The position numbers were made by a program, and so were the translations under genes. A stretch of 46,882 nucleotides of DNA, from positions 1-46,882 of the forward strand of contig JAAEUB010000518.1 of NCBI GenBank assembly GCA_024227755.1, in the 5' to 3' direction. Every line of letters begins with the position of its first letter. Position 1 is the first letter of the stretch. A model generated the notes under the pieces. It searched no databases. It worked only from the letters and a program-made list of their open reading frames with translations, and was not told the DNA's origin. Positions 10,347 through 19,846 of this stretch are shown one piece after another. This stretch comes from Paracoccaceae bacterium. GTDB taxonomy: Bacteria; Pseudomonadota; Alphaproteobacteria; Rhodobacterales; Rhodobacteraceae.

Positions 10347-10619
10347 ATGCTTATTGCCGTTATCTGTACTGACAAACCTGGCTACATCGAAACTCGTATG
10401 GCCAATCGCGAAGCACACTTGGCATATGTTAAGGAAACAGGCGTCGTGGCACAGGCGGGTCCATTTCTGGACGACAAGGGTGGCATGTGCGGTTCGCTGG
10501 TCATACTCGACGTTGATGACTTGGAAGCGGCCCAAAAATGGGCAAATGGCGATCCTTACGCAAAGGCAGGACTGTTTGCCGATGTGCGACTTGAGGTTTG
10601 GAAAAAGGTGGTCGGATAA
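10347..10619 (+). CDS. YciI family protein
   Basis: MLIAVICTDKPG...R...H..Y; GPFLDDKGGMCGSLVILD; AGG AGG RBS upstream; DPY(A)KAGLF YCII-domain motif. Confidence 0.88.
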   Translation: MLIAVICTDKPGYIETRMANREAHLAYVKETGVVAQAGPFLDDKGGMCGSLVILDVDDLEAAQKWANGDPYAKAGLFADVRLEVWKKVVG

Positions 10620-10820
10620 ACCGCTACTGGCCTTTTTGAGCTGAAGTCTCATTCTGAATTTGCAGCCACAACTTGCCAACGGTGAAAAGGGTGACTCGAA
10701 ACCCCACGGATTGCCGCCAATAGCGCCCTGGCGATCGCCCGTTGAAACTGACGGCAATAGAAGGTGGCTATACCGCGTTTTGCGGTGCTAACACGGGATT
10801 GATTTTCTTCTGTTTTAATA

Positions 10821-10855
10821 AAAGGAGGGCCCCGACCCCATCGGAACCCTCCTTT
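10821..10855. repeat. Nested inverted repeat AAAGGAGGG-CCCCGACCCCATCGGAA-CCCTCCTTT
   Basis: 9-bp perfect outer stem plus inner CCGA/TCGG stem, read directly; next to a second hairpin at 10865-10879 (GTGCT-CCCTC-AGCAC). Confidence 0.8.
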
Positions 10856-11059
10856 CCACCCCACGTGCTCCCTCAGCACCACACGTGTCTATGAATAAGG
10901 TTCCGACCATCCTGGCCTTATAGAGAAGTTAGACTTTTTCTTCCGATCGTACAAACTTTCTAATCCTGCAATTTCCCTTAAATGCAATATGTTATGCCTA
11001 AAATCTGATTAAGGTATTTTCCAGGGGGCATAACGCCACGAAGTTGTCGAGGAGTAACA

Positions 11060-11093
11060 AAAAAGGCACCTGCGAAATTGCCGATGCCTTTTT
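11060..11093 (-). terminator. Rho-independent-like terminator for the downstream minus-strand DUF2853 gene (possibly bidirectional)
   Basis: AAAAAGGCA...TGCCTTTTT inverted repeat. Confidence 0.7.
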
Positions 11094-11119
11094 CTTTTTG
11101 CTGTTTTTCTACGGTGAGA

Positions 11120-11461
11120 TCAGCCGTAGATCCCTTCCTTACCGAAATGCTTAGTCAGCATATAATAGATCACCGCGCGGTATTTGTTCCGTTCGCTGCG
11201 GCCATATGTTTCGATCGCAGTGTTGATTGCATCCATCAATTGCGGCCCATCCGCGAGGCCCAGCTTATTGACCAGAAAGTTGTTTTTAACGGTCTCCAAC
11301 TCGTGCTCCTGCCCGGCGGCAACAGTTGAAGCATCTGCATTGTAAATTGCTGGCCCGCAACCGATCGTGACCTTAGTCAAAAGGTCCATATCTGGTGTCA
11401 TGCCGCACTTGTTTTTCAAATCATCTGCGTATTTCGCTATTAAATCGTCGCGTCTTCCCAT
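11120..11461 (-). CDS. DUF2853-like small protein
   Basis: 113 aa MGRRDDLIAKYADDLKNKCGMTPDMDLLTKVTIGCGPAIYNADASTVA...; family assignment from recollected pattern. Confidence 0.7.
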   Translation of the reverse strand: MGRRDDLIAKYADDLKNKCGMTPDMDLLTKVTIGCGPAIYNADASTVAAGQEHELETVKNNFLVNKLGLADGPQLMDAINTAIETYGRSERNKYRAVIYYMLTKHFGKEGIYG

Positions 11462-11634
11462 ATCGGTAGCTCCTTATTTCAAAACAGGCACATGCCTCAC
11501 TCTCGTACATTGTAATCGTAAATACCTACGCAACAAAGGGGAAAGATCGGCGCAGGATGGCACGGCTTGAAATCAAAGCTTGCAGTTTTGGTAAACAAAC
11601 GGTCAGGTTGTTGGAATTTTAACGGAAGGGAAGA

Positions 11635-12840
11635 ATGATGACTTCATATTTGGACACCACACCAAATGCAGACGGGTTTTTTGGTGATTATGGTGGGGCG
11701 ATGCTGCCACCGCCACTTGAACCCCATTTCAAAGAGATTCGCGAGGCTTATGCCCATGTCTCAAAATCAGACGAATTCCTTGATGAACTACGCCTGATCC
11801 GCAAACATTTTCAGGGCCGCCCGACGCCGATATCCCACCTAAAAAATCTTTCCGAAATTTTTGGAGGTGCGCAGATATACGCCAAGCGCGAAGACCTGAA
11901 TCACACCGGTGCGCACAAACTTAACCATTGTATGGCTGAGGGGCTATTGGCCAAGTACATGGGCAAAACCAAGCTGATGGCGGAAACCGGCGCCGGTCAA
12001 CACGGCGTGGCTTTGGCCACCGCCGCCGCGTATTTTGGTATGGAATGCGAAATCCATATGGGCGAGATCGACATTGAAAAGGAAGCGCCCAACGTCACCC
12101 GCATGAAGCTTCTGGGTGCGTCAGTTATCCCCGTCGGCCACGGCGGTCGGTCCCTGAAAGAAGCCGTGGACAGTGCCTTTCAGGCTTATGTACCTCAGGC
12201 TGACACTGCCTTTTTTGCCATCGGTTCGGTCGTGGGTCCTCATCCTTTCCCAATGATGGTGCGTAATTTTCAGCGCGTGGTCGGTATTGAAGCGCGCGAG
12301 CAGTTTCACGAAATGACCGGCGGATTGCCGGACATGGTCGCGGCCTGCGTCGGTGGAGGCTCAAACGCCATGGGTCTGTTTTCGGGCTTCATAGATGATG
12401 AGGGTGTTTCTCTGCATGGGGTTGAGCCGCTGGGAACCTCGTCCAAACTTGGCAACCATGCTGCCACCATTTCGTTCGGCGTCGATGGCGACATTCATGG
12501 TTTTCGTACGCTTGTACTGAAAGATGCAGACGGTGAACCCGCTCCGGTACATACAATCGCCTCGGGCCTTGATTACCCCGGCGTTGGGCCGGAACATGCG
12601 TACCTTTCGAAAACCGGTCAGGTGAATTACACCGCCGCTGATGACAAAGAGGCGCTGGCCGCTTTTTACGCATTATCACGCCATGAAGGTATTATCCCGG
12701 CCTTGGAAAGCGCCCATGCGGTTGCCTTTGCGATGCGCGAAGCCAAGGCAAACGCCGGCAAATCCATCCTGATCAACCTGTCGGGGCGCGGTGACAAAGA
12801 TATTGACTATGTGACCGAAACATTTGGCTTCGGCGAGTAA
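11635..12840 (+). CDS. trpB: Tryptophan synthase beta chain
   Basis: [17 protein letters not shown] lysine motif, [28 protein letters not shown]. Confidence 0.98.
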   Translation: MMTSYLDTTPNADGFFGDYGGAMLPPPLEPHFKEIREAYAHVSKSDEFLDELRLIRKHFQGRPTPISHLKNLSEIFGGAQIYAKREDLNHTGAHKLNHCMAEGLLAKYMGKTKLMAETGAGQHGVALATAAAYFGMECEIHMGEIDIEKEAPNVTRMKLLGASVIPVGHGGRSLKEAVDSAFQAYVPQADTAFFAIGSVVGPHPFPMMVRNFQRVVGIEAREQFHEMTGGLPDMVAACVGGGSNAMGLFSGFIDDEGVSLHGVEPLGTSSKLGNHAATISFGVDGDIHGFRTLVLKDADGEPAPVHTIASGLDYPGVGPEHAYLSKTGQVNYTAADDKEALAAFYALSRHEGIIPALESAHAVAFAMREAKANAGKSILINLSGRGDKDIDYVTETFGFGE

Positions 12841-12845
12841 TGCAA

Positions 12846-12878
12846 AACCGCCGCCCGGAGATTTCACGGGCGGCGGTT
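12846..12878. terminator. Convergent terminator between trpB and ahcY
   Basis: AACCGCCGCCCG gagatttca CGGGCGGCGGTT: 12-bp perfect stem between two convergent stops. Confidence 0.8.
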
Positions 12879-12902
12879 AACATCTTGTCGGTAGGATTTG
12901 CA

Positions 12903-14297
12903 CTAATAGCGGTAATGTTCAGGCTTATATGGGCCAGCCGTTGAAACCCCGATATAATCAGCCTGATCTTTGCTCAGCTCTGTCAATTTGACGCCAATCC
13001 TGTCCAGATGCAGGCGGGCGACTTTTTCATCCAGGTGTTTGGGCAGGATATAGACCTCGTTCTTGTATTCATCGCCCTTGGTCCACAATTCGATTTGTGC
13101 CAGCACTTGATTGGTAAAACTGGCGCTCATCACGAACGAGGGGTGGCCGGTGGCATTGCCGAGATTCAGCAGGCGCCCCTCGGACAGAAGGATGATCCGG
13201 TTGCCAGAAGGCATCTCGATCATATCTACCTGTTCTTTGATATTGGTCCATTTGTGATTTTTAAGACTGGCCACCTGAATTTCGTTATCGAAGTGGCCAA
13301 TATTGCCGACGATCGCCATATCCTTCATCTCGCGCATATGCTCGATACGGATGATGTCTTTGTTGCCAGTGGTGGTGATGATGATGTCGGCATTCCTAAC
13401 TGCATCTTCCAGCGTTACCACCTCAAACCCGTCCATCGCCGCCTGGAGTGCGCAAATAGGGTCTATTTCGGTGACTTTGACACGTGCGCCCGCACCGCGA
13501 AGCGACGCTGCCGAACCTTTGCCCACATCGCCATAGCCACAGACCACCGCTACCTTGCCGGCCATCATCGTGTCGGTGGCGCGGCGGATACCGTCAACCA
13601 GGCTTTCCTTACAACCATACTTGTTATCAAACTTCGACTTGGTGACACTGTCATTAACGTTGATCGCCGGGAACGGCAGTTGGCCCGCCTCCATCAGTTG
13701 ATAAAGCCGATGCACGCCGGTGGTGGTTTCCTCGGATACACCCTGGATAGCATCACGCTGTTTTGTGAACCAGCCCGGGCTTTCTTTCATGCGTTTTTTG
13801 ATTTGCGCGTAAATCGCCACCTCTTCGTCTGAATGCGGTGTTTCCAGCAATTCAGGTTCGCCGTTTTCTGCGCGCGCGCCAAGCAGTACGTACAAGGTGG
13901 CATCACCGCCGTCATCAAGGATCAGATTGCACATGCCGTCTTGGAACATGAAAATTCGGTCCTGATAGTCCCAATGCTCTTCCAGTGACTGACCTTTGAT
14001 GGCAAATACGGGAACGCCACCGGCCGCAATCGCCGCCGCCGCATGGTCCTGAGTTGAGAATATGTTGCATGACGCCCAGCGAACATCGGCACCCAACGCC
14101 ACAAGGGTTTCAATTAAAACTGCGGTTTGGATGGTCATGTGCAAAGAGCCTGCAATCCTAGCTCCTTTCAGGGGCTTGCTTTCACCATATTCCATGCGCA
14201 AAGCCATCAGCCCCGGCATCTCGGTTTCGGCGATATCCAGCTCTTTACGCCCAAAGTCAGCAAGTGAAATGTCTTTCACGATATAATCTTTGCTCAC
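12903..14297 (-). CDS. ahcY: Adenosylhomocysteinase
   Basis: [47 protein letters not shown]-terminal KPEHYRY. Confidence 0.98.
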   Translation of the reverse strand: MSKDYIVKDISLADFGRKELDIAETEMPGLMALRMEYGESKPLKGARIAGSLHMTIQTAVLIETLVALGADVRWASCNIFSTQDHAAAAIAAGGVPVFAIKGQSLEEHWDYQDRIFMFQDGMCNLILDDGGDATLYVLLGARAENGEPELLETPHSDEEVAIYAQIKKRMKESPGWFTKQRDAIQGVSEETTTGVHRLYQLMEAGQLPFPAINVNDSVTKSKFDNKYGCKESLVDGIRRATDTMMAGKVAVVCGYGDVGKGSAASLRGAGARVKVTEIDPICALQAAMDGFEVVTLEDAVRNADIIITTTGNKDIIRIEHMREMKDMAIVGNIGHFDNEIQVASLKNHKWTNIKEQVDMIEMPSGNRIILLSEGRLLNLGNATGHPSFVMSASFTNQVLAQIELWTKGDEYKNEVYILPKHLDEKVARLHLDRIGVKLTELSKDQADYIGVSTAGPYKPEHYRY

Positions 14298-14413
14298 GGA
14301 TCTATCCTTTTAATGCGAGTTTCGCTTGCCTAACATCAGGTAGATTAATAGGCAATGTAGGGAAACCAGCTGACCGACTGTTTGCTAAGCTTAACGAAAA
14401 GGCCAGACAATAA

Positions 14414-15364
14414 GTGCCGGGATCAGAACCCAAAGAACCATTGGTGCGGGCAAGTACCAAAGCGCGACACGATACAGCCGTCCTTCTGGCCTGTGACCAT
14501 TTGTATTATCCCTATGCCACTTTGCTGGCTGATCAGATTGCCAGGGCTCACCCAAAGCGGGATTTCGACATCTGCATCATGTACAACCAGGATATGCCGC
14601 AGTGTTCGCTTGTCAAAAAGCATGACCTGCGGAAGCTGCGCTTTGAGATACCTGTAGATTGGTCGAGCTTAGCCACTGATAAGAAAATCTCTTTGGCAGC
14701 CTATCAACGCATTATTGCGCCGACAGCTTTGCAAAAGGATTACAGGCGCATCCTTTATCTGGACAGTGATATCATCTATCGGCGTGGTGATATCGGTGCG
14801 TTGCTTAATGCCGATCTGGGTGGGCACCCGGTCGGCGCAGTACTTGATAATCTACAACACAGAAGACCCGGTCGTTTACTAAAAGAGTTCAAAGCAGCCG
14901 GGTTGGGGCACGCAAAGTACTTCAATTCCGGCGTTCTGTTGTTCGATGTCGCGTCCTTTGTCGATCAGGGGATCGAGGCTAAGGCGTTTGAATATGCCGC
15001 CTCAGACAAGCGTGACCTGTTATGGAAACACGACCAAAGTGCGCTGAATTGCGCTTTGCACAAAAACTGGGCTGAACTTGCACCCGTCTGGAATTGGCCC
15101 AGCTTTCACCGCCATTTTTTCTTTAGCCATTTTGCAGATCCCTGCCTTGTTCACTTCATGAGTTCCCGCAAACCTTGGCGCGATAAGGCCGGAATCTACC
15201 CAACATCCTATGTCAAAGCCTACCAAAGTCATCTTGCTGCTCATTTCCCGGACCTTGCCGCCCAAATGCCGCAGAGAAAAAAACCCGTCATCGAGCCCCT
15301 GGCTCTGGACCTACTTCTTTCTGCGTCACATAGTCGATTTTCGCGCCATGATGCGCTATCTTGA
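14414..15364 (+). CDS. Glycosyltransferase family 8-like protein
   Basis: RILYLDSDIIYRRGDIGALL (DxD), KYFNSGVLLFDV, HDQSALNCAL motifs. Confidence 0.85.
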   Translation: MPGSEPKEPLVRASTKARHDTAVLLACDHLYYPYATLLADQIARAHPKRDFDICIMYNQDMPQCSLVKKHDLRKLRFEIPVDWSSLATDKKISLAAYQRIIAPTALQKDYRRILYLDSDIIYRRGDIGALLNADLGGHPVGAVLDNLQHRRPGRLLKEFKAAGLGHAKYFNSGVLLFDVASFVDQGIEAKAFEYAASDKRDLLWKHDQSALNCALHKNWAELAPVWNWPSFHRHFFFSHFADPCLVHFMSSRKPWRDKAGIYPTSYVKAYQSHLAAHFPDLAAQMPQRKKPVIEPLALDLLLSASHSRFSRHDALS

Positions 15365-15531
15365 GCGCTTCAGCTCGGATCAGGATATTCAGTAATTGGT
15401 TTGGGATTTGGTCGGCCCAGCATTTCAGTTAATGTATATTGACCATCTAAAGACGCTCGTGTGCCCAATTGACCCCGGCTATCAGTCGGCCTATCGTTAC
15501 CGCTTGCAAAAACTGTAGGGGACTGATTGGC

Positions 15532-16125
15532 GTGAAACAAAACCGCGCTTGGCAAAGGATGCTTTCAGGCAGACGGTTGGACCTTTTGGACCCAACCCCG
15601 ATGGACATTGAGATTGAGGACATTGCCCACGGCCTTGCTTTTGTTGCCCGCTGGAACGGGCAGACCATTGGCGACTGGCCATATTCCGTGGCCGAACACT
15701 CGTTGTTGGTTGAGGAGCTTTACGTCCGCCTCAATCCGAAAGCCCCCGCTAAATGGCGTTTGGCGGCGTTGCTGCACGACGCCCCGGAATATGTGATCGG
15801 GGACATGATTTCACCTGTGAAAGCCGCGGTCGGGCCTGATTACGGTGCGCTTGACGAACGCCTGCAATCGGCCATTCACATCCGCTTTGGCCTACCGGCT
15901 CAGGTGCCCATTGCGATAAAGAAAGCCATCAAAAAGGCCGACCGCATTTCCGCCTGGCTGGAAGCAACCCAGATTGCCGGGTTCAGCATGGGCGAATCCG
16001 ACAAGTTCTTCGGAAAGCCTGAAACATCCGCCATTCAGGGATTGAACGTGCATCTGCGCGCGCCCATTGAGGTCCGCAAGGCGTTCATTGCACGCCACAA
16101 GGCGTTGTTGGAGCAAGTCACGTGA
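15532..16125 (+). CDS. HD-domain phosphohydrolase (YfbR-like)
   Basis: VAEHSLLV ... ALLHDAPEYVIGDMISPVK HD motif; GTG start at 15532 inferred. Confidence 0.85.
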   Translation: MKQNRAWQRMLSGRRLDLLDPTPMDIEIEDIAHGLAFVARWNGQTIGDWPYSVAEHSLLVEELYVRLNPKAPAKWRLAALLHDAPEYVIGDMISPVKAAVGPDYGALDERLQSAIHIRFGLPAQVPIAIKKAIKKADRISAWLEATQIAGFSMGESDKFFGKPETSAIQGLNVHLRAPIEVRKAFIARHKALLEQVT

Positions 16126-16628
16126 CATTTGAAGTGCGTCAGGCTTGCAAAGATGACGGCGCAGAAATGAGTGCGCTTATCAATCCGATCATTGCAATGG
16201 GTGGGTCAACTGCACATCAGAGTTGCTTTGACGCAGCACGGATGATTAGCCACTACATCGCACCGGAACTGTCAATCTCTTGCCTTGTTGCAAAAAGGGG
16301 TGGGCAGGTTCTGGGCTTTCAGGCGCTTGAATGGTGCGACCCTGACTGGCCCGGAGAAGATATTCTGCCAACCGACTGGGCTGTGATTGCAACTTTCGTA
16401 TCAAATACTGCCCGCGGGCAGGGCGTTGGCCGCGCTATTTTCGACGAAACTGTCAAAGTCGCCCGCGCCTCGGATGTAATCACGATCGACGCCACCATCC
16501 GTGCCGATAATGCGCTGGGCCTGGCCTATTACGCTGCCCTCGGTTTCACTGATTACGGTCGGTTGCCGGACGTGCCTTTGCGTGACGGAACCAGAGTTGA
16601 TCGCATCCGCAAACGCTTTGATCTTTAA
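16122..16628 (+). CDS. GNAT family N-acetyltransferase
   Basis: TFVSNTARGQGVGRAIFDE acetyl-CoA binding motif A, NALGLAYYAALGF motif B. Confidence 0.88.
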   Translation: MTFEVRQACKDDGAEMSALINPIIAMGGSTAHQSCFDAARMISHYIAPELSISCLVAKRGGQVLGFQALEWCDPDWPGEDILPTDWAVIATFVSNTARGQGVGRAIFDETVKVARASDVITIDATIRADNALGLAYYAALGFTDYGRLPDVPLRDGTRVDRIRKRFDL

Positions 16629-16954
16629 GCCCGGCAGACCAAACCCCGGCTGGCATCAGTTTCCCTCCATCCGGCAAACCGTTCATCGGTAAATGTCAGC
16701 ACAAGGTCATTCCAGCGCAAACGCATTTCAATTTGGGCAGGGCAACCTGACAGGCCCAATACTTCATGGACACCCAATTCACGATCCAGCACTGCTATCA
16801 CACCACCCGGCGCGCGGCCAAAATCCATCCGCAGGCCGGAGGGGAAGACAGCCAAGCCGGCTGTGTCAGGCGATATCATAATGTCAGACGGCGCTGACGG
16901 CGGGGCCACGCAGGCGGCTAACAAAAACAGTGCCAATACCGCGCGCAAGTTCAC
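16625..16954 (-). CDS. Small uncharacterised lipoprotein, translationally coupled to regA
   Basis: GTG start overlaps regA stop (GTGA); VNLRAVLALFLLAAC lipobox followed by Ser/Pro-rich linker and a ~90 aa beta-like domain. Confidence 0.7.
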   Translation of the reverse strand: MNLRAVLALFLLAACVAPPSAPSDIMISPDTAGLAVFPSGLRMDFGRAPGGVIAVLDRELGVHEVLGLSGCPAQIEMRLRWNDLVLTFTDERFAGWRETDASRGLVCRA

Positions 16955-17505
16955 CGCGGGCTGCGCTTGGCCAATATCCGTTGCAATGTGCGCCGGTGCA
17001 TGTTCAGCCGCCGTGCGGTTTCGCTGACATTGCGGTCGCACAGTTCATAAACGCGCTGAATGTGTTCCCAACGTACGCGATCCGCGCTCATCGGGTTTTC
17101 CGGAGGCGGAGGCAGCTCATCACCTTTGGTCAAAAGCGCATTGGTAATGTCGTTGGCATCCGCCGGCTTTGAAAGGTAATCTGTTGCCCCGATTTTAACC
17201 GCTGCAACCGCCGTGGCTATGGCACCGTATCCAGTCAGGACAACAACATTTGCATCAGGGCGCTTCTCTCGTAGCACCTCGACAACATCCAGCCCATTAC
17301 CGTCCTCAAGCCGCAAATCAACTACTGCGTAGGCCGGAGGCCGGGCTGTCGCAATAGCCTTGCCAGCCGCAACCGATCCCGCCATTTCCGGCGCAAACCC
17401 GCGTTTTTCCATAGCCCTGGCCAGACGGCGCAGAAACGGCTCATCGTCATCGACAAGCAAAAGCGAGGTATCCTCGCCTATATCTTTCAATTCCTGTTCT
17501 GACAC
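16951..17505 (-). CDS. regA: Redox response regulator RegA/PrrA/ActR
   Basis: LLVDDDEPF, AVVDLRLEDGNG phospho-Asp site, C-terminal Fis-type HTH NVSETARRLNMHRRTLQRILAKRSPR. Confidence 0.95.
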   Translation of the reverse strand: MSEQELKDIGEDTSLLLVDDDEPFLRRLARAMEKRGFAPEMAGSVAAGKAIATARPPAYAVVDLRLEDGNGLDVVEVLREKRPDANVVVLTGYGAIATAVAAVKIGATDYLSKPADANDITNALLTKGDELPPPPENPMSADRVRWEHIQRVYELCDRNVSETARRLNMHRRTLQRILAKRSPR

Positions 17506-17582
17506 AGAAGCCCCCTTTGGCTGATCGCGCGGTCAGCCCTATTTAGTCGCAAAGGAGCCAGCGGTCAATTTGTCCTGTGCCT

Positions 17583-18203
17583 TCAGCCAGCCGCATCAAT
17601 AAAACATCCCACCCGATCAGCCATATCCTCGGGCGTATCGCCGCGTTTAAAGAATTCGACAAACCCGTGCTCGGGTAAAATCAGATAGGTAAACGTTGAA
17701 TGATCGACCAGATAGTATTCAGGATCACCGTCGTCTTGTTTGCGGTAATATGTCTTATATGCCTGGCTGGCGGCTTTGGTCTGCTCAAGAGTGCCAGTAT
17801 AACCGGTCATGTCTTCATGCAAGTAGTCGGTGAACTCAGCCATAAGCTCTGGCGTGTCGCGTTCCGGATCAATTGAAATAAACGCCGCCTGTGCGTCATA
17901 ACCTCGGTCCTGGATAAGCTGCAGAGCGTCAGCGTTGCGGGCATTGTCCAGCGGGCAGACATCCGGGCAGAAAGTATAGCCGAAATACAAAAGCGTCGGC
18001 CTGGTGAACATGTCCGCGTCAGTCACAGCCTGTCCGGTTTCGTCCACCAGATCCAGCGGCCCTCCTATCGAGGCGGCACCAGCTCCGACCGATGAACCAT
18101 GACAAGCGGCAAACACATCTTCGGGTACCCGGCCCAGATACCAGGTTACGCCCAGCAAAGTGATGGTGGCCACAAATGCCATTGCTGCCAAAATACGTAT
18201 CAT
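17583..18203 (-). CDS. senC: SCO1/SenC/PrrC family copper chaperone
   Basis: N-terminal TM, LLYFGYTFCPDVCPLD CxxxC, DHSTFTYL His motif; between regA and regB. Confidence 0.93.
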   Translation of the reverse strand: MIRILAAMAFVATITLLGVTWYLGRVPEDVFAACHGSSVGAGAASIGGPLDLVDETGQAVTDADMFTRPTLLYFGYTFCPDVCPLDNARNADALQLIQDRGYDAQAAFISIDPERDTPELMAEFTDYLHEDMTGYTGTLEQTKAASQAYKTYYRKQDDGDPEYYLVDHSTFTYLILPEHGFVEFFKRGDTPEDMADRVGCFIDAAG

Positions 18204-18300
18204 TTCGTCACCTCATTCGTAAAACAAGGGCATTGATCCTCCAGACACGGCCGACATACAAGGGGGAAGATCGCCGCACATCTTTAGGGAAACTGTAAAT

Positions 18301-19698
18301 ATGGCCAGATCAGAAAATGGCGAGTTTTCGCATTTTCAACCTGATAGTTGGGTACGCCTTCGCACGCTTGTCGCTTTGCGTTGGGTGGCCATTTTGGGCC
18401 AGGTCCTCGCGGTCATGGCCGCCCGTCACCTTTTTAACCTAGATCTGGATATGGGTCTGTTCGCCGCTGCGATCGGCCTGTCGGTTCTGGCCAACACTGT
18501 ATTCATTTTTGTTTATCCGCAAAACAAACGCCTGGCCGAACGCGAAGTCGCGGCAATGCTGATGTTTGACACGTTTCAGATTGCCGCTGTCTTGTTTCTT
18601 TCCGGGGGTCTGAACAACCCGTTTGCCATCTTGATTGTGGCACCGGTTACGGTTGCAGCGACCGCCCTGACACTTCGTTCAACATTCATTGTTGCACTTG
18701 TTGCGTATGCTTCAACCACCCTTATCGCTTTCATCAATCTACCCCTGCAGACCGAAGCGGGCGTTATCATGCGTATGCCAGATATCTTCATTTTTGGTTT
18801 CTGGGGGGCCATCTTGATCACTATCGGCTTTCTTGGCTTATATGCGCATCAACTCACCACTGAAATGCGATCAATGTCACAAGCGCTTTTGGCAACGCAA
18901 ATGGCTTTGGCGCGTGAACAGAAGCTGACGGATCTTGGCGGGGTTGTTGCGGCGGCGGCGCATGAGCTGGGAACACCCCTTGCAACTATTACACTTGTCA
19001 GTTCAGAGCTGGCTGATGAATTACAGGACAACCAAGCACATCTGGACGACGCCAAGCTTATCCGCGAACAGGCTGATCGTTGTCGCGACATTTTACGCTC
19101 GATGGGTAAGGTTGGCAAAGATGATATGATGGTTCGGCAGGTGCCACTTAGCGCGATTGTCGAAGAGGCGGCCGAGCCTCACGCCAATCGGGGCATAAGC
19201 ATCCGCATCCAGGTGGGTGACGACAACATAGATGCCTCGGACCAGCCGGTTTTAATCCGGCGACCGGAGATTGTGCATGGATTGCGAAATTTGATCCAGA
19301 ATGCTGTGGATTTTGCATCATCCACAATATGGATTGACCTATGCTGGACTGACCGGGCGATATCAATACGAATTGCAGACGATGGTGCCGGTTACGCGCC
19401 GCATGTTATTGGTAATATAGGTGAGCCTTTTGTCGGACGGCGAAAGACCGGAAAAAAAGACAAGAATCGGCCGGAATACGAGGGGATGGGGCTTGGCCTT
19501 TTTATCGCTAAAACCCTTCTGGAACGTACCGGTGCCGAGTTGAGCTTTAGCAATGGGACCGACCCCTATACCGGCGAGCCGCATCCGGGGCAAAGATCGG
19601 GTGCAATTGTTGTTGCGATCTGGGATCGCGGACCACAGGGTATCGAAGCCGAAGTTAAAAACCCGGCACTGGCGGAAAATGTTCAATTTGCGGTCTGA
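18301..19698 (+). CDS. regB: Redox sensor histidine kinase RegB/PrrB/ActS
   Basis: Six-TM-like N-terminus, GGLNNPF quinone motif, AAAAHELGTPLATI H-box, EQADRCRDILRSMG redox Cys region, N/G boxes. Confidence 0.95.
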   Translation: MARSENGEFSHFQPDSWVRLRTLVALRWVAILGQVLAVMAARHLFNLDLDMGLFAAAIGLSVLANTVFIFVYPQNKRLAEREVAAMLMFDTFQIAAVLFLSGGLNNPFAILIVAPVTVAATALTLRSTFIVALVAYASTTLIAFINLPLQTEAGVIMRMPDIFIFGFWGAILITIGFLGLYAHQLTTEMRSMSQALLATQMALAREQKLTDLGGVVAAAAHELGTPLATITLVSSELADELQDNQAHLDDAKLIREQADRCRDILRSMGKVGKDDMMVRQVPLSAIVEEAAEPHANRGISIRIQVGDDNIDASDQPVLIRRPEIVHGLRNLIQNAVDFASSTIWIDLCWTDRAISIRIADDGAGYAPHVIGNIGEPFVGRRKTGKKDKNRPEYEGMGLGLFIAKTLLERTGAELSFSNGTDPYTGEPHPGQRSGAIVVAIWDRGPQGIEAEVKNPALAENVQFAV

Positions 19699-19774
19699 AG
19701 GAACTGGAATCCACCCTGCTTAAACGCACTTTTTGGCCTCACATTTCCACAAATTTTCAGCAAATTAGACTGGT

Positions 19775-19790
19775 TTAAGGCTTCGTTAAC
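19775..19790 (+). promoter_or_regulatory. Perfect CtrA-type binding motif TTAA-N7-TTAAC
   Basis: TTAA GGCTTCG TTAAC, 57 bp upstream of the ATG at 19847. Confidence 0.6.
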
Positions 19791-19846
19791 CTTCCCGTCT
19801 CTACCATTAGTCAATAATTGGTTGCTGGGAAACGGGATTCGCCAAA

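Noticed and set aside
10680-10725. Minus-strand CCGTGGGGTTTCGAGTCACCCTTTTCACCG resembles a tRNA T-arm
   Set aside because: No matching 5' acceptor, D-arm or anticodon arm within tRNA distance; likely coincidence.
10649-10882. ORF MVLREHVGWKGGFRWGRGPPFIKTEENQ... on the minus strand, considered as an intron/IS-encoded peptide
   Set aside because: Overlaps the hairpin region, no recognisable domain or RBS; kept only as a structured non-coding interval.
10998-11013. CTAA-N7-TTAA near-match to the CtrA motif
   Set aside because: One mismatch and no gene start appropriately placed.
13008-13832. 274-aa plus-strand ORF opposite ahcY
   Set aside because: Exact antisense shadow of a highly conserved gene; no recognisable domain.
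14298-14413. Possible SAH/SAM riboswitch in the ahcY leader
   Set aside because: Leader has only a short GCGA-AAC-TCGC hairpin; I could not match it to a SAM/SAH riboswitch consensus by eye. A cmscan run would decide.
15378-15395. 17-nt match ATCAGGATATTCAGTAA also present near 37441
   Set aside because: Short, single pair, one copy in coding sequence; plausible by chance in a window of this size.
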